A stretch of 64,000 nucleotides of DNA from Spongilla lacustris (taxonomy: Eukaryota; Porifera; Demospongiae; Spongillida; Spongillidae): the NCBI GenBank assembly GCA_949361645.1, contig OX442421.1, forward strand, positions 2,602,633 through 2,666,632, in the 5' to 3' direction. A program made the position numbers and the translations under genes. The notes under the pieces are model-generated. The model was not told the origin of the DNA. It did not search any database and saw only the letters and a list, made by a program, of their open reading frames with translations. Shown in pieces: positions 10,090 to 20,713 of the stretch; within the stretch, counting starts at the first letter, position 1, and each line of letters starts with the position of its first letter.

Positions 10090-13000
10090 ATGGTGGTGGC
10101 GCGACCTGCTACATTACTGCTGCTGTGTGGTGCGGTCATCTTGAGTGCGCAGGTGAAAGCTGACACCACTGTGGTATGTACTAGAGTAGCTCTCCTGGTA
10201 GGTGGTACGTGTGTGCCACCTAAGTGTCCTCTCATCACTCGATACGTGCAGTGCAATAGCTACCGTGTACACGTTCAGTGCGCGCAAGCAGTTGAGCTAC
10301 TAGCGCGACGTAATGACGTTATGGTACCTACACGTGCACGTATCCCGAGGACTATTGGTTAAAAATCTGCCGCTGTATACGTATTACGCAGCAAATGTGC
10401 GTGCGCGTGCGAACACCACACCTGCACACCTGCGATTGGATAATCGCTGAACTCATTGCCGATAAGATCTGTCTGGTCATGTTATTAATACCCCCATGTC
10501 CCCATGTGCCCATGCTATTAATACCCCCATGTGCCCATGTTATTAATACCCATGTGCCCATGCTATTAATACCCATGTGCCCATGCTATTAATACCCCCA
10601 TGTCCCCATGTGCCCATGCTATTAATACCCCCATGTCCCCATGTGCCCATGTTATTAATACCCATGTGCCCATGCTATTAATACCCATGTGCCCATGCTA
10701 TTAATACCCCCATGTTCCCATGTGCCCATGCTATTAATACCCCCATGTCCCCATGTGCCCATGCTATTAATACCCATGTGCCCATGCTATTAATACCCAT
10801 GTGCCCATGCTATTAATACCCCCATGTCCCCATGTGCCCATGCTATTAATACCCCCATGTTCCCATGTGCCCATGCTATTAATACCCCCATGTCCCCATG
10901 TGCCCATGCTATTAATACCCCCATGTCCCCATGTGCCCATGCTATTAATACTCCCATGTCCCCATGTGCCCATGCTATTAATACCCCCATGTTGCCATGT
11001 GTTCCCATGCAGTGGGCACCAATTCGCATCACGCCAGTGTACAATTCGTCAGTATCAAGGTACTGTGTGTATACATGTGTGTGTGTTACCAACTGACCTG
11101 CATGGCTTATTTACAGATACCCTTCAGACATTCAGAAGTTAATAAAGGTATGTCCGAGGCGGATTCAGGGGGGGACCCCCCCTTGGCTCCAATCATGAAT
11201 AATTAATTAGATTGAGACGCACGCGTGGTTAATTGAGATTACCGCGAAATGAAGCGATCGAAAGGTGCGAGCTGTGCTACAGGATGTAAGCGTGTCAATG
11301 CAATGGATCTCAGGTCCTTTTTCTCAGGAAACAGGTAGATATAAGCAAACTAAAGTACTGTCTGACAAGTATATAATATTAAACACTCGACTTATATACA
11401 TGTGCATGTGTATTTCATTTCTATTGATGTTGTTCATGCCTACCGCGATATATCAATGGTTAAGGCTGCACTTACGGAAGCTCGATGTGGTAGTGAAAAG
11501 TTTCACGAAATTGTTTATTCAAATGCAGTTGCACTGGCTCACAGTGTTGGAATTGAAGAGTCTTATCCTCGAATTGCAAGCTTCCAACTCCATCGGTCAA
11601 ATACACCTGCGGCTAATGCTAGCCAGTATTACCAACGAACATTAACTATTCCAATGCTGGACCATTTAATTACTGGACTGGACAATCGTTTTGAAGAAGG
11701 AACAGCAGGCATTATTGTAGAATTAGTACAAATTCTGCCTTCTGAATTGGTCAGCTCCTCTGTTCAGCTTAAGGCAAGTCATTTCAAAGATGTTTTACAG
11801 CTATATAAAGATGACCTTCCATCAGCTAAGGCATTACATACTGAGCTGGATTTATGGCGAATGAAATGGAAAAGTGAATCCATCAAAGCAAAAGAGCTAG
11901 ATACGACTACAAAGACTCTTATTTTTGTTGACAAGGATTACATTTACGTACTCCTTGTCATATCGGCTACTCTGCCAGTAACTAGTTGTGAGTGTGAGAG
12001 GTCAATCAGCATGCTAAAACTTCTGAAGACGTCACTTCGAAGCACGATGGGTAATGAAAGATTAAACGGTTTGGCATTGATGCTTATTCATAGATATATA
12101 GAGCTGAATCCAGATGCGGTGGTTGAAGAGTTTTCTCGTCGTCATCCACGCAGGCTTTCCTTTTTCAGAATAGCGTATTGTGTGCTTTTAAATTAGGTTG
12201 CACTTGATGCTATCAAATTAAGTTGTTTTGGTACCGTATCATTATGAAAAGTGCTTTAATTTTCATGCTAAATAAATGGAAAATTAAAAAAGCGGCTGGG
12301 GCTCTGCCCCAGACCCCGCCACCGGAGGGGGCGCGCCCCCTTCTGTACCCTCCCCCTTCATGAATTTCATCTTAGACCCCCCCTTCCGGAATTCCTGGAT
12401 CCGCCCCTGTATGTATATGTGTGTGTGTGTGTGTGCCTGTCCTTTCCTAATCTCATATACATCACTTCAGAATGTTCTTCTTCCGGCTGTGATCTCATGG
12501 TTCTCTGCGGTTGTGAGGGTGAGGAAGTGGGCGGAGTCCAACATGCTGCTCGTGAGGTGAGTGGGGTGTGTGGTGACCCTGGTTGCTATGGATTATGTTA
12601 CATGGTTGCTATGGAGTATGTTATATATATGTATGGCTACTTGTGGCTGGGGGGGGCATTTTAGGTAAATTTGAAGGACCACCTCAGGTTAAACAGAACC
12701 CATCCCCTAAATACCTTATTCCAAATGGCTACATTCCAGCTATGTGCTTATATGCCAGCTATATGCTTAGATACCACCATTGCCATGGTGACCACCATTG
12801 CCACAGGGACTGCTCCTCTGGTGTACAGTTCATTAAAGAGCAGCGGACGTACTGCCAGGGGTCTTGTGCCCAGGCCACTATGTGTGGTCCGGTTCTCATT
12901 CCAGACAGTCACCTTCAGGTAAGCAGGCCATGCCACGCCCCCTTACTACTAACAACTTTCCCGCCACCAGCCCTGCAGTAGCTGTGATTGGTCAGGTTTG

Positions 13001-14602
13001 AATTGTGTAACAGACAGAACCCAACGTCCTGGGGTCAACAATACAGATTTTATCCTGTATGTGAGTGCATTGGACGACCAGTGCAATGACCTATATGCAG
13101 GTTAGTGATAACTGCTGACTGGTGATGGGCGTGGCTAACAGATGCCCCGCCCCCTTTAGTTCAAGTTGCCTATGGAGGTCACTGCCAGCAGGAGTCAGTA
13201 TACAACAGGTATGGCCTGGGCACCCCCAGATCAATCCTTCCACATTCTCACTCCTCCCCAGGCCCATTGCTGGATACCTTAACTTTTGCCCCGCCCTCTT
13301 GGTCGATGGTTCCTCATTTGACCAAAAGATTGGCTTAACTTTACATGAGCTCGTACACACTTTGGTAGCTGCATGACATGTTGTCGGTGGCAACCATTTT
13401 ACCTCACGAATTAATAGGTCTTTTCAAAACTACTCTTGTCATATTATCGTGATGAGCAGGGACTTCCCCGTACACAGCGTTCTTGGACTGGGGACCCGTT
13501 GACTGTAAATGGGTAAGCTATAAGTACAGCCTCCTGCCCTGTAGCCATTACCCTCCTCCTCCTCCCCCTCCCCCCAGTAATTACATCACTGGCACCTCCA
13601 CCCTCACCTACATCAAAGGTCCCTTTTGGTCACCTTTGAACTCTGATTTTGTAGGGGTTATTGTAACCCCCAAAGTTGTGGTATGTAACATGATATTATG
13701 TAATGTTATGTAACATGATATTATGTAATGTTATGTAACATGATATTATGTAATGTCATGTAACATGATATTATGTAATGTAAATGTAATGGGATGTTAT
13801 AGTTTATCAAATCTGAACTGGTGCATTTCTATTTAGAGAGCAGCTATTGAGCACTTCAACTGCTCCACTCTAATTGGAGCACAGCTGCAGGACGTGCAGG
13901 GCGAAGACCTCCATTGGGACAAGAGGCTGTTTGGTGTATAGGTCATTTGTTGCCATAGCAACATCACCTACATTGTTTACATCCATACACAGGATGAGGT
14001 GATGACAGGATCTCTGTATGATTACTACATTGTGTCAAAGATCACACTAGCTCTGTTTGAGGACTCAGGGTATGAGCTACTGCACTGTGTGTGACATCAC
14101 ATTACATCACATGACATCACAGCTGGTATCAGGTGGACTACCGATATGCCCAGCCACTGGACTGGGGGAGGAGCAGGGGGTGTGGCTTTGTGAACAGCAG
14201 CTGCGCTGGTTGGCTTAGTTATGCACCGTAGGTACTCTGAGGACAAGGGTATGGCCTGGGGATTAGTCCACCCCTCCTACCCCCAGAGACCCATACCCAT
14301 TCTGCACGGTCAGTGACTGGTCTGGAGGCCATCACAGGTGTGTTAACTCTCTGAAGGCTGTGGGGGACTGTGCCATACTGAACTACAGTGTGCCTCTAAA
14401 CCAGTACCAGGTGAGGTGACACACCCCCTCCCCCTCCTCCCCATCCCTAGCTAACACACTACCAATATAATGTACTAACATTAAAGGGCAAGTCCCCAGA
14501 CCACACAATTAAGTTTTGCCTCTACACACACACTTCACACATACCACACACACACACACTTCACACACACTCCACACACGCATACCACACACACTGACAC
14601 AC

Positions 14603-14635
<33 letters not shown>

Positions 14636-17600
14636 ACACACACTTCACACTTCACACACACCCCACAGGTCCTACCTCCAAACCTAGGGGGAACTGACAG
14701 CCTTGCTGATTTCTGTCCAATGTACCAAGTAAGCTTATCTGGGAGTATACTGGAGTATACTGGAGTACTGGAGTATACTGGAGTATACTGGAGTATCTCA
14801 TCTCGTGTACCATAATCATGCATGCTAGCTAATCAACACGTAGACATGAGCTATTGGTAGTGCCCAGTCCTAGATGAGATGACATGCAAGGGGCGGGGCT
14901 TGGTGCTCTTTGTTTAGACATGTCACAGTCACATGACAGTCATGTGATGTCTTTAAAACAGGCTTATGACAAAGCTGGGAAAAAATGCAACATATTGTTT
15001 TCGAAAACTCAAGGTAAGCAGTTTGATGATATGGTTGTAAAAGAATCCCTCCCTTCCCTCTCACTAGCTTCCAATCCAGGCCTGGAGGCTTATGGTCCCA
15101 GCTCAATGTGCTTGACCCTCTCCAAGCCATGGACCACTGTGAACAGCCGAGGAGCCATGGCAACGCAAGCAGACTGGGGCGCAGGCTGCTACCAGGTGGG
15201 GATGGGGAGGAGGGTACAGGTGGGGGTGGGGAGGAGGGTAACTATAGACTGCCACATTTAGCACCCTTCTAATCCCTCCTCCCATACTGGGGGGACTAGG
15301 GCAACATTTGGTAGTCTGGGGACTAGGACGGTTGTAGAATGGGGACTAGGGCAGTGGTGGTCTGGGGACTAGGGCAGTGGTGGTCTGGAGACTAGGACGA
15401 TGATCTCTTTATCACACAGATCACCTGCACCCCCTCACAAGTGATGGTACTTATTGGAAGCCAAACACTGCAGTGTGAGCCTGGAGTGACCGTAAGTGAC
15501 CACGCCCCTGCCCCGCCCATCAGCATACACATCACACCTTCCCTGTAGAAAGAAGTGAGTGTGATGGTAGCAGGTGTTCGACACATAGGAGGCGTGGTCT
15601 GCCCCGCCTACAATGATGTCTGTGGGGTAAGATCACATGTGTGTATATGAGTCACCATGATAACCACTTCCCTCTTCCAAGGGATACAACTGCTACAAGA
15701 AGTGCTCTGGTGCAGGTGAGTGCTCTAATGGCTACTGTCTCAGTCACCCGGGGTACTTTGGTTATGACTGCAGGTGAACACTGAGCATGTGTACAAATGG
15801 TATCCAATAAACCCCTCCCCATCCCCCTCCCCCTCCCTTAGCCGCAGATATCTTGAAGGACTCTCGTCATGTTCTGTTCTCACCTGTCGCCATGGCGCTC
15901 AGTGCCAGGACACGCCCCTAGGGGGCAGGTGTGCATGTCCACCTGGCTTCACTGGTGCCTTGTGTGAGGATGTGATGGTGGACCCATGTGCTGTACAGCC
16001 ATGTGGTGGGCGTGGCCTCTGCTACCGTAGCAACGGGGGGCTGGCCGCTGTGTGCCACTGCTACCTTGGGTACTCTGGGGCACAGTGCCAAGACCTTGTG
16101 GACTTCTGCAAAGGCCGGTGTGTGCATGGTCAGTGTACCAACGACTCCATCTCCCCTAGCTGCTCATGTCTCCCTGGATACTCCGGGCCTAACTGCAGCC
16201 AGCTGACCAATCCATGCGCTCTGAAGCCATGCAAAAATGGCGGCCTTTGTACAAACATCAACTCCTCACAGTACCTGTGCCGCTGTCCAATAGGATTCAA
16301 AGGAAAGATATGTGGATACTCCCTGCCCCCCTATTGCCTGCCCCCATGGTAGCAGCTGCCACATTGCAGGCACCAACCACTCTGTGTGCTCCTGTATGGA
16401 GGGATCATGTGACCAGATGTGGGCGGGGCTGTGTCCCTCCTCCCTGTGCCAAAATGGAAGGAGGTGTGTGTGGAACGGTGTGTCCACTCAGTGCCTGTGT
16501 CCCCCTGGTGCCAGCGGGGACTGTACGAACAACACTACTGCCATCCCTTCGTTTCTGGGGAATGGTCACATGATAGTCTCCATGGCGATGGACAATACCA
16601 CAAATGGCTACTTCACCATCACCATATCCCTGAGGCCTGCTGGTACTGGTGGTCTTGTGTTCTACTGGGAGGGGCTTACCACAGTCGTGTCGCTAGGGTT
16701 ACAGGGGCTTTCCCTAGTGTACCGTATTGGAAGCAAAGATGGAGGTGGTCAGGTGGAGGTGAGGGACACCTTCTCCCTGCTCCCAGGCAGCTGGCACTCT
16801 GTTACCATGGAGTGGACAGCTGCCTCATGTGCCCTGTATGTAACTGGGGAGGAGGCACGAACACGAACCATCCCGTGTCCTGGGAGTAGGGCAGCCACGC
16901 CCCTCACATTAGGGTACCACGCCTTCCTTGGTGGCTATGGCAACATCAGTGCCCTGTCCATGGTGGAGGGATATGGTGCAGGGTTCGTTGGGTGCATCTC
17001 CCACATGGAGGTCAATGGGTCCCCTGTGGACATGGCTGGTGGAGGGGTGTGGCATGTGTTCCAATGCGAGGCAGCTGGTCCATGTGCGAGGTGTGGAGGT
17101 GTGTGCAGGAGCTCCCCTGTGGAGGGGTACTGGTGTGAGTGTGGACCTTCTCGTGGAGGTGTGCTGTGTGACCGAGGTAGGTGATAGTGCAATGAAACAC
17201 ACACCTCACACACACACACACGTATACACATGCATGTACACACCTCTCACACATGTACGCATCTCTCACACACAGCTCTTCCTTCAACCACTCCTACCTC
17301 CTAGTCCCCATGGCCACACAGCCTCTCACCAACATCTCCATCACCTTCACTCCACACACCTCATCCGGACTCCTCCTCCTCTTCACGACCACACCCACAG
17401 CAGCAGACAGCTACATGGCCATCAGCCTTAACACCACCAATATCGTCGTGGAAACACACCTGGTGTCAGGTGTGGGTTGGCAGGTGGCTGTCCCCTACAC
17501 CCTGGGGGCACCTCAGGGCGTGGTCATGGTGTTCAAGAAAGGTGCTCTCAGGAGTATCAACAGCTATACTGTGGGAGGGGTCCCACTTCTGCAGGGGAGT

Positions 17601-17753
17601 TCCCTTCTGGTGTATGTGGGCGGAATACCTCCATGGCAACAGACCCAGTGGGGTTGGTGGAGTGGGTGTGTCCAGAATGTGGCAGTGAATGGACAACAGC
17701 TCAGCCTCACCTCAACCATCACAAGTTCCAATGTACTACCATGCTCCCCATAG
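10090..17753 (+). CDS. Secreted leishmanolysin-like (M8) metalloprotease with EGF and two LamG domains
   Basis: Zinc endopeptidase of the M8 family, predicted secreted. The start at 10090 gives a signal peptide (ATLLLLCGAVILSA); an upstream in-frame ATG at 10009 would bury it. Twenty-three exons were traced in frame: 10090-10173, 11013-11059, 11117-11147, 12471-12556, 12807-12918, 12971-12995, 13014-13100, 13160-13208, 13262-13364, 13418-13512, 13578-13680, 13837-13935, 13993-14069, 14123-14227, 14287-14410, 14669-14728, 14962-15013, 15068-15195, 15420-15491, 15549-15626, 15682-15773, 15842-17180, 17276-17753. M8 hallmarks: GVNNTDFILYVSA, VAYGGHCQQE, HELVHTL (zinc site), a later His in LHWDKRL, and VMTGSLYDYY then ITLALFEDSGW. 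The Cys-rich M8 tail is followed by several EGF repeats (CPPGFTGALC, CLPGYSGPNC), a LamG domain, an EGF-like unit and a second LamG. No membrane anchor is seen. Exon 15842-17180 needs a 2-base correction near 16311 to stay in frame. Confidence 0.85.
10480..10995. repeat. Minisatellite in intron 1 of the M8 gene
   Basis: Tandem copies of a 33-bp unit (ATGCTATTAATACCC followed by CCATGTCCCCATGTGCCC) mixed with a shorter 23-bp form. Both strands read as long repetitive frames, which are not genes. Confidence 0.95.
11154..12409 (+). mobile_element. hAT transposon, internally deleted
   Basis: Ends are inverted: GAGGCGGATTCAGG on the left and CCTGGATCCGCCCCTG on the right, each with a short G- or C-run. 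TATGT is found on both sides (11149-11153 and 12410-12414), a 5-bp target duplication. It is inserted six bases into an intron of the M8 protease gene, right behind the GTATGT donor. Confidence 0.8.
11402..12196 (+). CDS. hAT transposase C-terminal region
   Basis: Open frame of 264 codons ending with the hAT C-terminal dimerisation domain: SCECERSISMLKLLKTSLRS and NERLNGLALMLIHR. This form resembles the THAP/ZMYM-type hAT proteins of animals. Intact hAT transposases are usually about 600 residues and start with a BED or THAP zinc finger; here the N-terminal part and probably the first catalytic acid are gone, so the element cannot move by itself. The displayed start is arbitrary. Confidence 0.8.
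   Translation: MHVYFISIDVVHAYRDISMVKAALTEARCGSEKFHEIVYSNAVALAHSVGIEESYPRIASFQLHRSNTPAANASQYYQRTLTIPMLDHLITGLDNRFEEGTAGIIVELVQILPSELVSSSVQLKASHFKDVLQLYKDDLPSAKALHTELDLWRMKWKSESIKAKELDTTTKTLIFVDKDYIYVLLVISATLPVTSCECERSISMLKLLKTSLRSTMGNERLNGLALMLIHRYIELNPDAVVEEFSRRHPRRLSFFRIAYCVLLN
13681..13790. repeat. 25-bp tandem repeat in M8 gene intron
   Basis: Four or so copies of a TGATATTATGTAATG / TTATGTAACA unit directly after the donor of exon 13578-13680. Confidence 0.85.
14489..14655. repeat. Dispersed repeat head plus (CA)n tail, copy 2
   Basis: CAAGTCCCCAGACCACACAA followed by a (CA)n tract with TTCACAC interruptions, the same arrangement as at 8163-8332. It lies in an intron of the M8 protease gene. 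Confidence 0.7.
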
Positions 17754-17833
17754 AGGAACATGATGACCTCATAATGACCTCATTATTGATGACCTCATTA
17801 TAGCAACATTTGATGGTCTCATTATAATATGTA

Positions 17834-19783
17834 CTACACATTGTGCCCTATGACATGTGATGGCAATTGTTCACCCAGTTCCCATAGTGACGGACCAGTA
17901 GTTCTAATAAATGCACCCCCAAGGCACTCAGCACCTACATAAAATGCTGCACACTGCAACATAACACATGTATATCACACATGTTGCTTTTATCAATTGA
18001 TATTGAATGTATCATGTGACGCTCACCTGACCCGGGCTAACAGCTCTAAGTGGCCCCTCTGACCTCACCACTAGCTCTCTACAAGAGGGTGTGGTCATTA
18101 ACGCCCACGTGCAGGCATGGCCCCTCCCCCTCCTTACCCTGACTGTTGCTGGGAAATGGCACACTCCACTGCAATAGATGATGTCATTGGATGATGGCAT
18201 CACTATTATGTCATTTGATGATGACATCATCACAAGGCCACTGTTGGTGCCTGTACCTCATGGTACACACAAGGGTATTCCCCCTGGCAAGTGCCTCAGG
18301 GGTGACCCCACTGATCCAGTGTGGCCTCTCTGTTGTAAAGGAGTGGCAGTACAGGGCTGGGTGGGAGGTGCCCTCAGCCTACGCCCACACGCTTGACGTC
18401 ATAACCGGTCACATTCCCTCCCACCCCAACATACCACCAGCACAGCATTTTTACTTGTGTCCTTGCCCACCACGAACCATGCCACAGGCTGTCCTCCTAT
18501 CCTGGCCCTCTGACCAATAGTGAAGAAATGGTGACCTGCATCATGTGACATCATGTGACATCATGTGATGCGCCATAGCTGACTTGCCATCATGTTCTCC
18601 TAGCACCCTGCCTTTCAAATCCACGAAGGTCCCACCAGGTAGTGTGTCAAGGTACTGCAATGTGACCATCAGACTACCATATTATAAGGAACATGGCTAG
18701 CAGTCTTTACCTGTGATATGAACTTGGAGAAAGATCTCTTCCCAACAAAACACAGTCCCATGCTCTAATTATACGTACTAATGCCTGCAAGGGGTTAAAG
18801 ATTGCCGATGTTCCACTTTACCTCCTTCTTATGTGCCAGGAAGCCAAGCCCCGCCTCCCGAGCCAGCGCACGTACTTGTGCCTTTGTGAGGTGGCCGATG
18901 GGAAACTGTGTGTTCTGAAAGGCTGCCTGAAAAACGATATGAATGACAATGTAAGGTTACCATGGTAACAATGAGCATCACCTGAGGCACTTGACAGAGG
19001 AAATACGATTGGTCTTTGAATGTGTCAGCGCTCTGAAGTAACTTCACCACTTAGAACCATATGGTAGCCATGGTAACAATATGGATCAGGTGACATACCT
19101 CCTGTGTCACTTCTAGTTAGTTGGGTGTAGTGGCCCGTTGCTATGGCAGTGGCCTTCAGTGATGTAATTATAGAATGATGCATACTTAATCTTCAGATTG
19201 CATAAGATGTCAGGGTTGGGGGTGTGGCCACTTTGGTACTGATGAAGAAATGAACTATGGAGAGGAACATACATGTCATGAGGTGCTCACATGAGGTCAT
19301 GGTGCTCACATGAGGTCATGAGGTGCTCACATGAGGTCATGGTGCTCACATGAGGTGCTCACATGAGGCATGAGGTTTACATACACATGTATGCTCAATG
19401 GCTCAATACTACAGGCTTATGTAAACCTCATGCATCCGCTGAACTGATTAATAAAATAACATCACTATACACGTATAACCATATATAACCATACCTAAAA
19501 ACTTCGTTCCAATATTCCTTAAAAAACTCTACTTGCTGACACGGAAGGGCGAGGCGCTCACACACCCTCTGTACGTCCATGAAGTCTTGCGTGGCACCAC
19601 ACGCTCCTGTTTCATCTCGTTCGTCCCAGTTTCTCATGAACACTTCCGTGACTTGAAGTCCTGGGCAGGCAGGAGCTGGTAATCACCTCACCAAAGCTTC
19701 TCCTTCGCACCTTTCCTCTTCAGCAAGTAGGCAGTCACGCTGGAGTCGATGCCGCCAGACATAGCTACGACCACTTTCTGCAT
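17834..19783 (-). CDS. Mitochondrial tRNA-specific 2-thiouridylase
   Basis: TRMU/MTU1 adds sulfur to the wobble uridine of mitochondrial tRNAs for Lys, Glu and Gln, using ATP. Start ATG is at 19783; twelve exons run downwards: 19783-19711, 19660-19495, 19254-19099, 19049-18982, 18926-18822, 18764-18711, 18654-18588, 18535-18435, 18378-18234, 18168-18138, 18078-18027, 17953-17834. The PP-loop SGGIDSSV opens the protein. VFMRNWDERDETGACGA, FFKEYWNEVF, GHTPNPDILCNLKIK, AIATGHY, FKDQSYFLCQVPQ, MGLCFVGKRSF, FFTIGQRARIGG and AFYVGAECLGG follow the family order to the C terminus. Intron 18587-18536 has a GC donor (GATG|GCAAGT) that the frame requires. Exon 19254-19099 has a one-base frame break near 19150 between the NYITE and ATAIATGHY segments; removing one G from a GG pair would repair it. 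Confidence 0.88.
17906..17911 (+). terminator. AATAAA polyadenylation signal of the M8 gene
   Basis: AATAAA 150 bases after the stop codon of the protease. It lies inside the last coding exon of TRMU on the other strand, so the two 3' ends overlap. Confidence 0.6.
19255..19390. repeat. Tandem GAGGTGCTCACAT repeats in TRMU intron
   Basis: Repeated AGGTGCTCACATGAGGTCAT units of two lengths fill most of the intron between the second and third exons of TRMU. Confidence 0.85.
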
Positions 19784-19860
19784 AATTGGAATTCGTAAAC
19801 GAATTATTAAAGGTGTTTTATAAATAAGGCGGATAAACGCTGCTTTCCCATCGTTGCATA
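19784..19860. promoter_or_regulatory. Putative bidirectional promoter TRMU / GST-like exon
   Basis: Only 77 bp separate the TRMU start (minus, 19783) from the ATG of a GST-like exon (plus, 19861). The spacer contains the inverted 7-mers AATTCGT/ACGAATT and a TTTATAAATAAG TATA-like stretch. Promoter activity is inferred from the head-to-head layout only. Confidence 0.4.
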
Positions 19861-19952
19861 ATGGCAGATCAAGGAAACGAGTCGCCTTACAGACAAGGTA
19901 CCTGGAATCTGTACTACTGGCCAGGCTTCCGAGGCAGAGGTGACTTTGCGAG
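19861..19952 (+). CDS. Glutathione S-transferase-like first exon (orphan)
   Basis: ATG in good position followed by NLYYWPGFRGRGDFAR and a clean GTGAGC donor. This is the N-terminal beta strand and loop of GST proteins of the YxxGRGE type, where glutathione binds. No later GST exon was found before the CA repeats and transposons further right, so the gene is either broken or its rest is too distant or diverged to see. Confidence 0.5.
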
Positions 19953-20269
19953 GTGAGCGGAGCGATTCGGATAGGCCTACCATAACCATAGCTACCCTGT
20001 TGATTAACCCATAGGCCTACATGTAACTTGCTAGTACAGCGAAGAAAGCAATCGTAGCAATAGTAGGCCCTTGAATTAGTCTCAAATTATGCGCTGCAGA
20101 TATTACAATCATACTGAGTAGATATACTATGAAATTCAAATGAGGTAAACAGGACTGTGGGAGCCGTCGAAGTTCGATCGCTGACCATGGCAAGTGTTGC
20201 AAACGCTCGGGCACTTTTGTAAAATGTGTGTAACGGTACGCCGTACCACCTTTTGAGGCTTTTTTTTTG

Positions 20270-20327
<58 letters not shown>

Positions 20328-20356
20328 ACACACACATACACACACACACATACACA

Positions 20357-20387
<31 letters not shown>

Positions 20388-20388
20388 C
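20270..20388. repeat. (CA)n microsatellite
   Basis: Long CA tract with a few TACA interruptions. The long Cys-Val and Thr-His frames over it are artefacts. Confidence 0.95.
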
Positions 20389-20713
20389 AGCCACAAGGTC
20401 CGCTTATTTGGTCCAATGAATATAATTACACTAGACTTGTACATACATGTAGTTATTGATTTTGATTTTCTTGTGTTCTGCTAATCTAAATACTTTTTTT
20501 AATGCCACAATGAAAATATAATACAACTGTGTTTGTTAAACACATAATAACACACTGTCTGCCCTTGTATGGGCATGCACTAAAGTAAACAACATTGTAT
20601 ATTCAAGTTGTCAATTGAAGTTAACCCTGTATGTAACTTTTCAGACCCCATCAGGATCTGTCACCAAAAGCAAAGCTACTGATTCCACTAGATCTGTCCC
20701 CAAAAACGACATA

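Noticed and set aside
11265..11645. 126-codon frame overlapping the hAT transposase
   Set aside because: Different frame from the transposase, with no domain; a shadow of the real coding frame.
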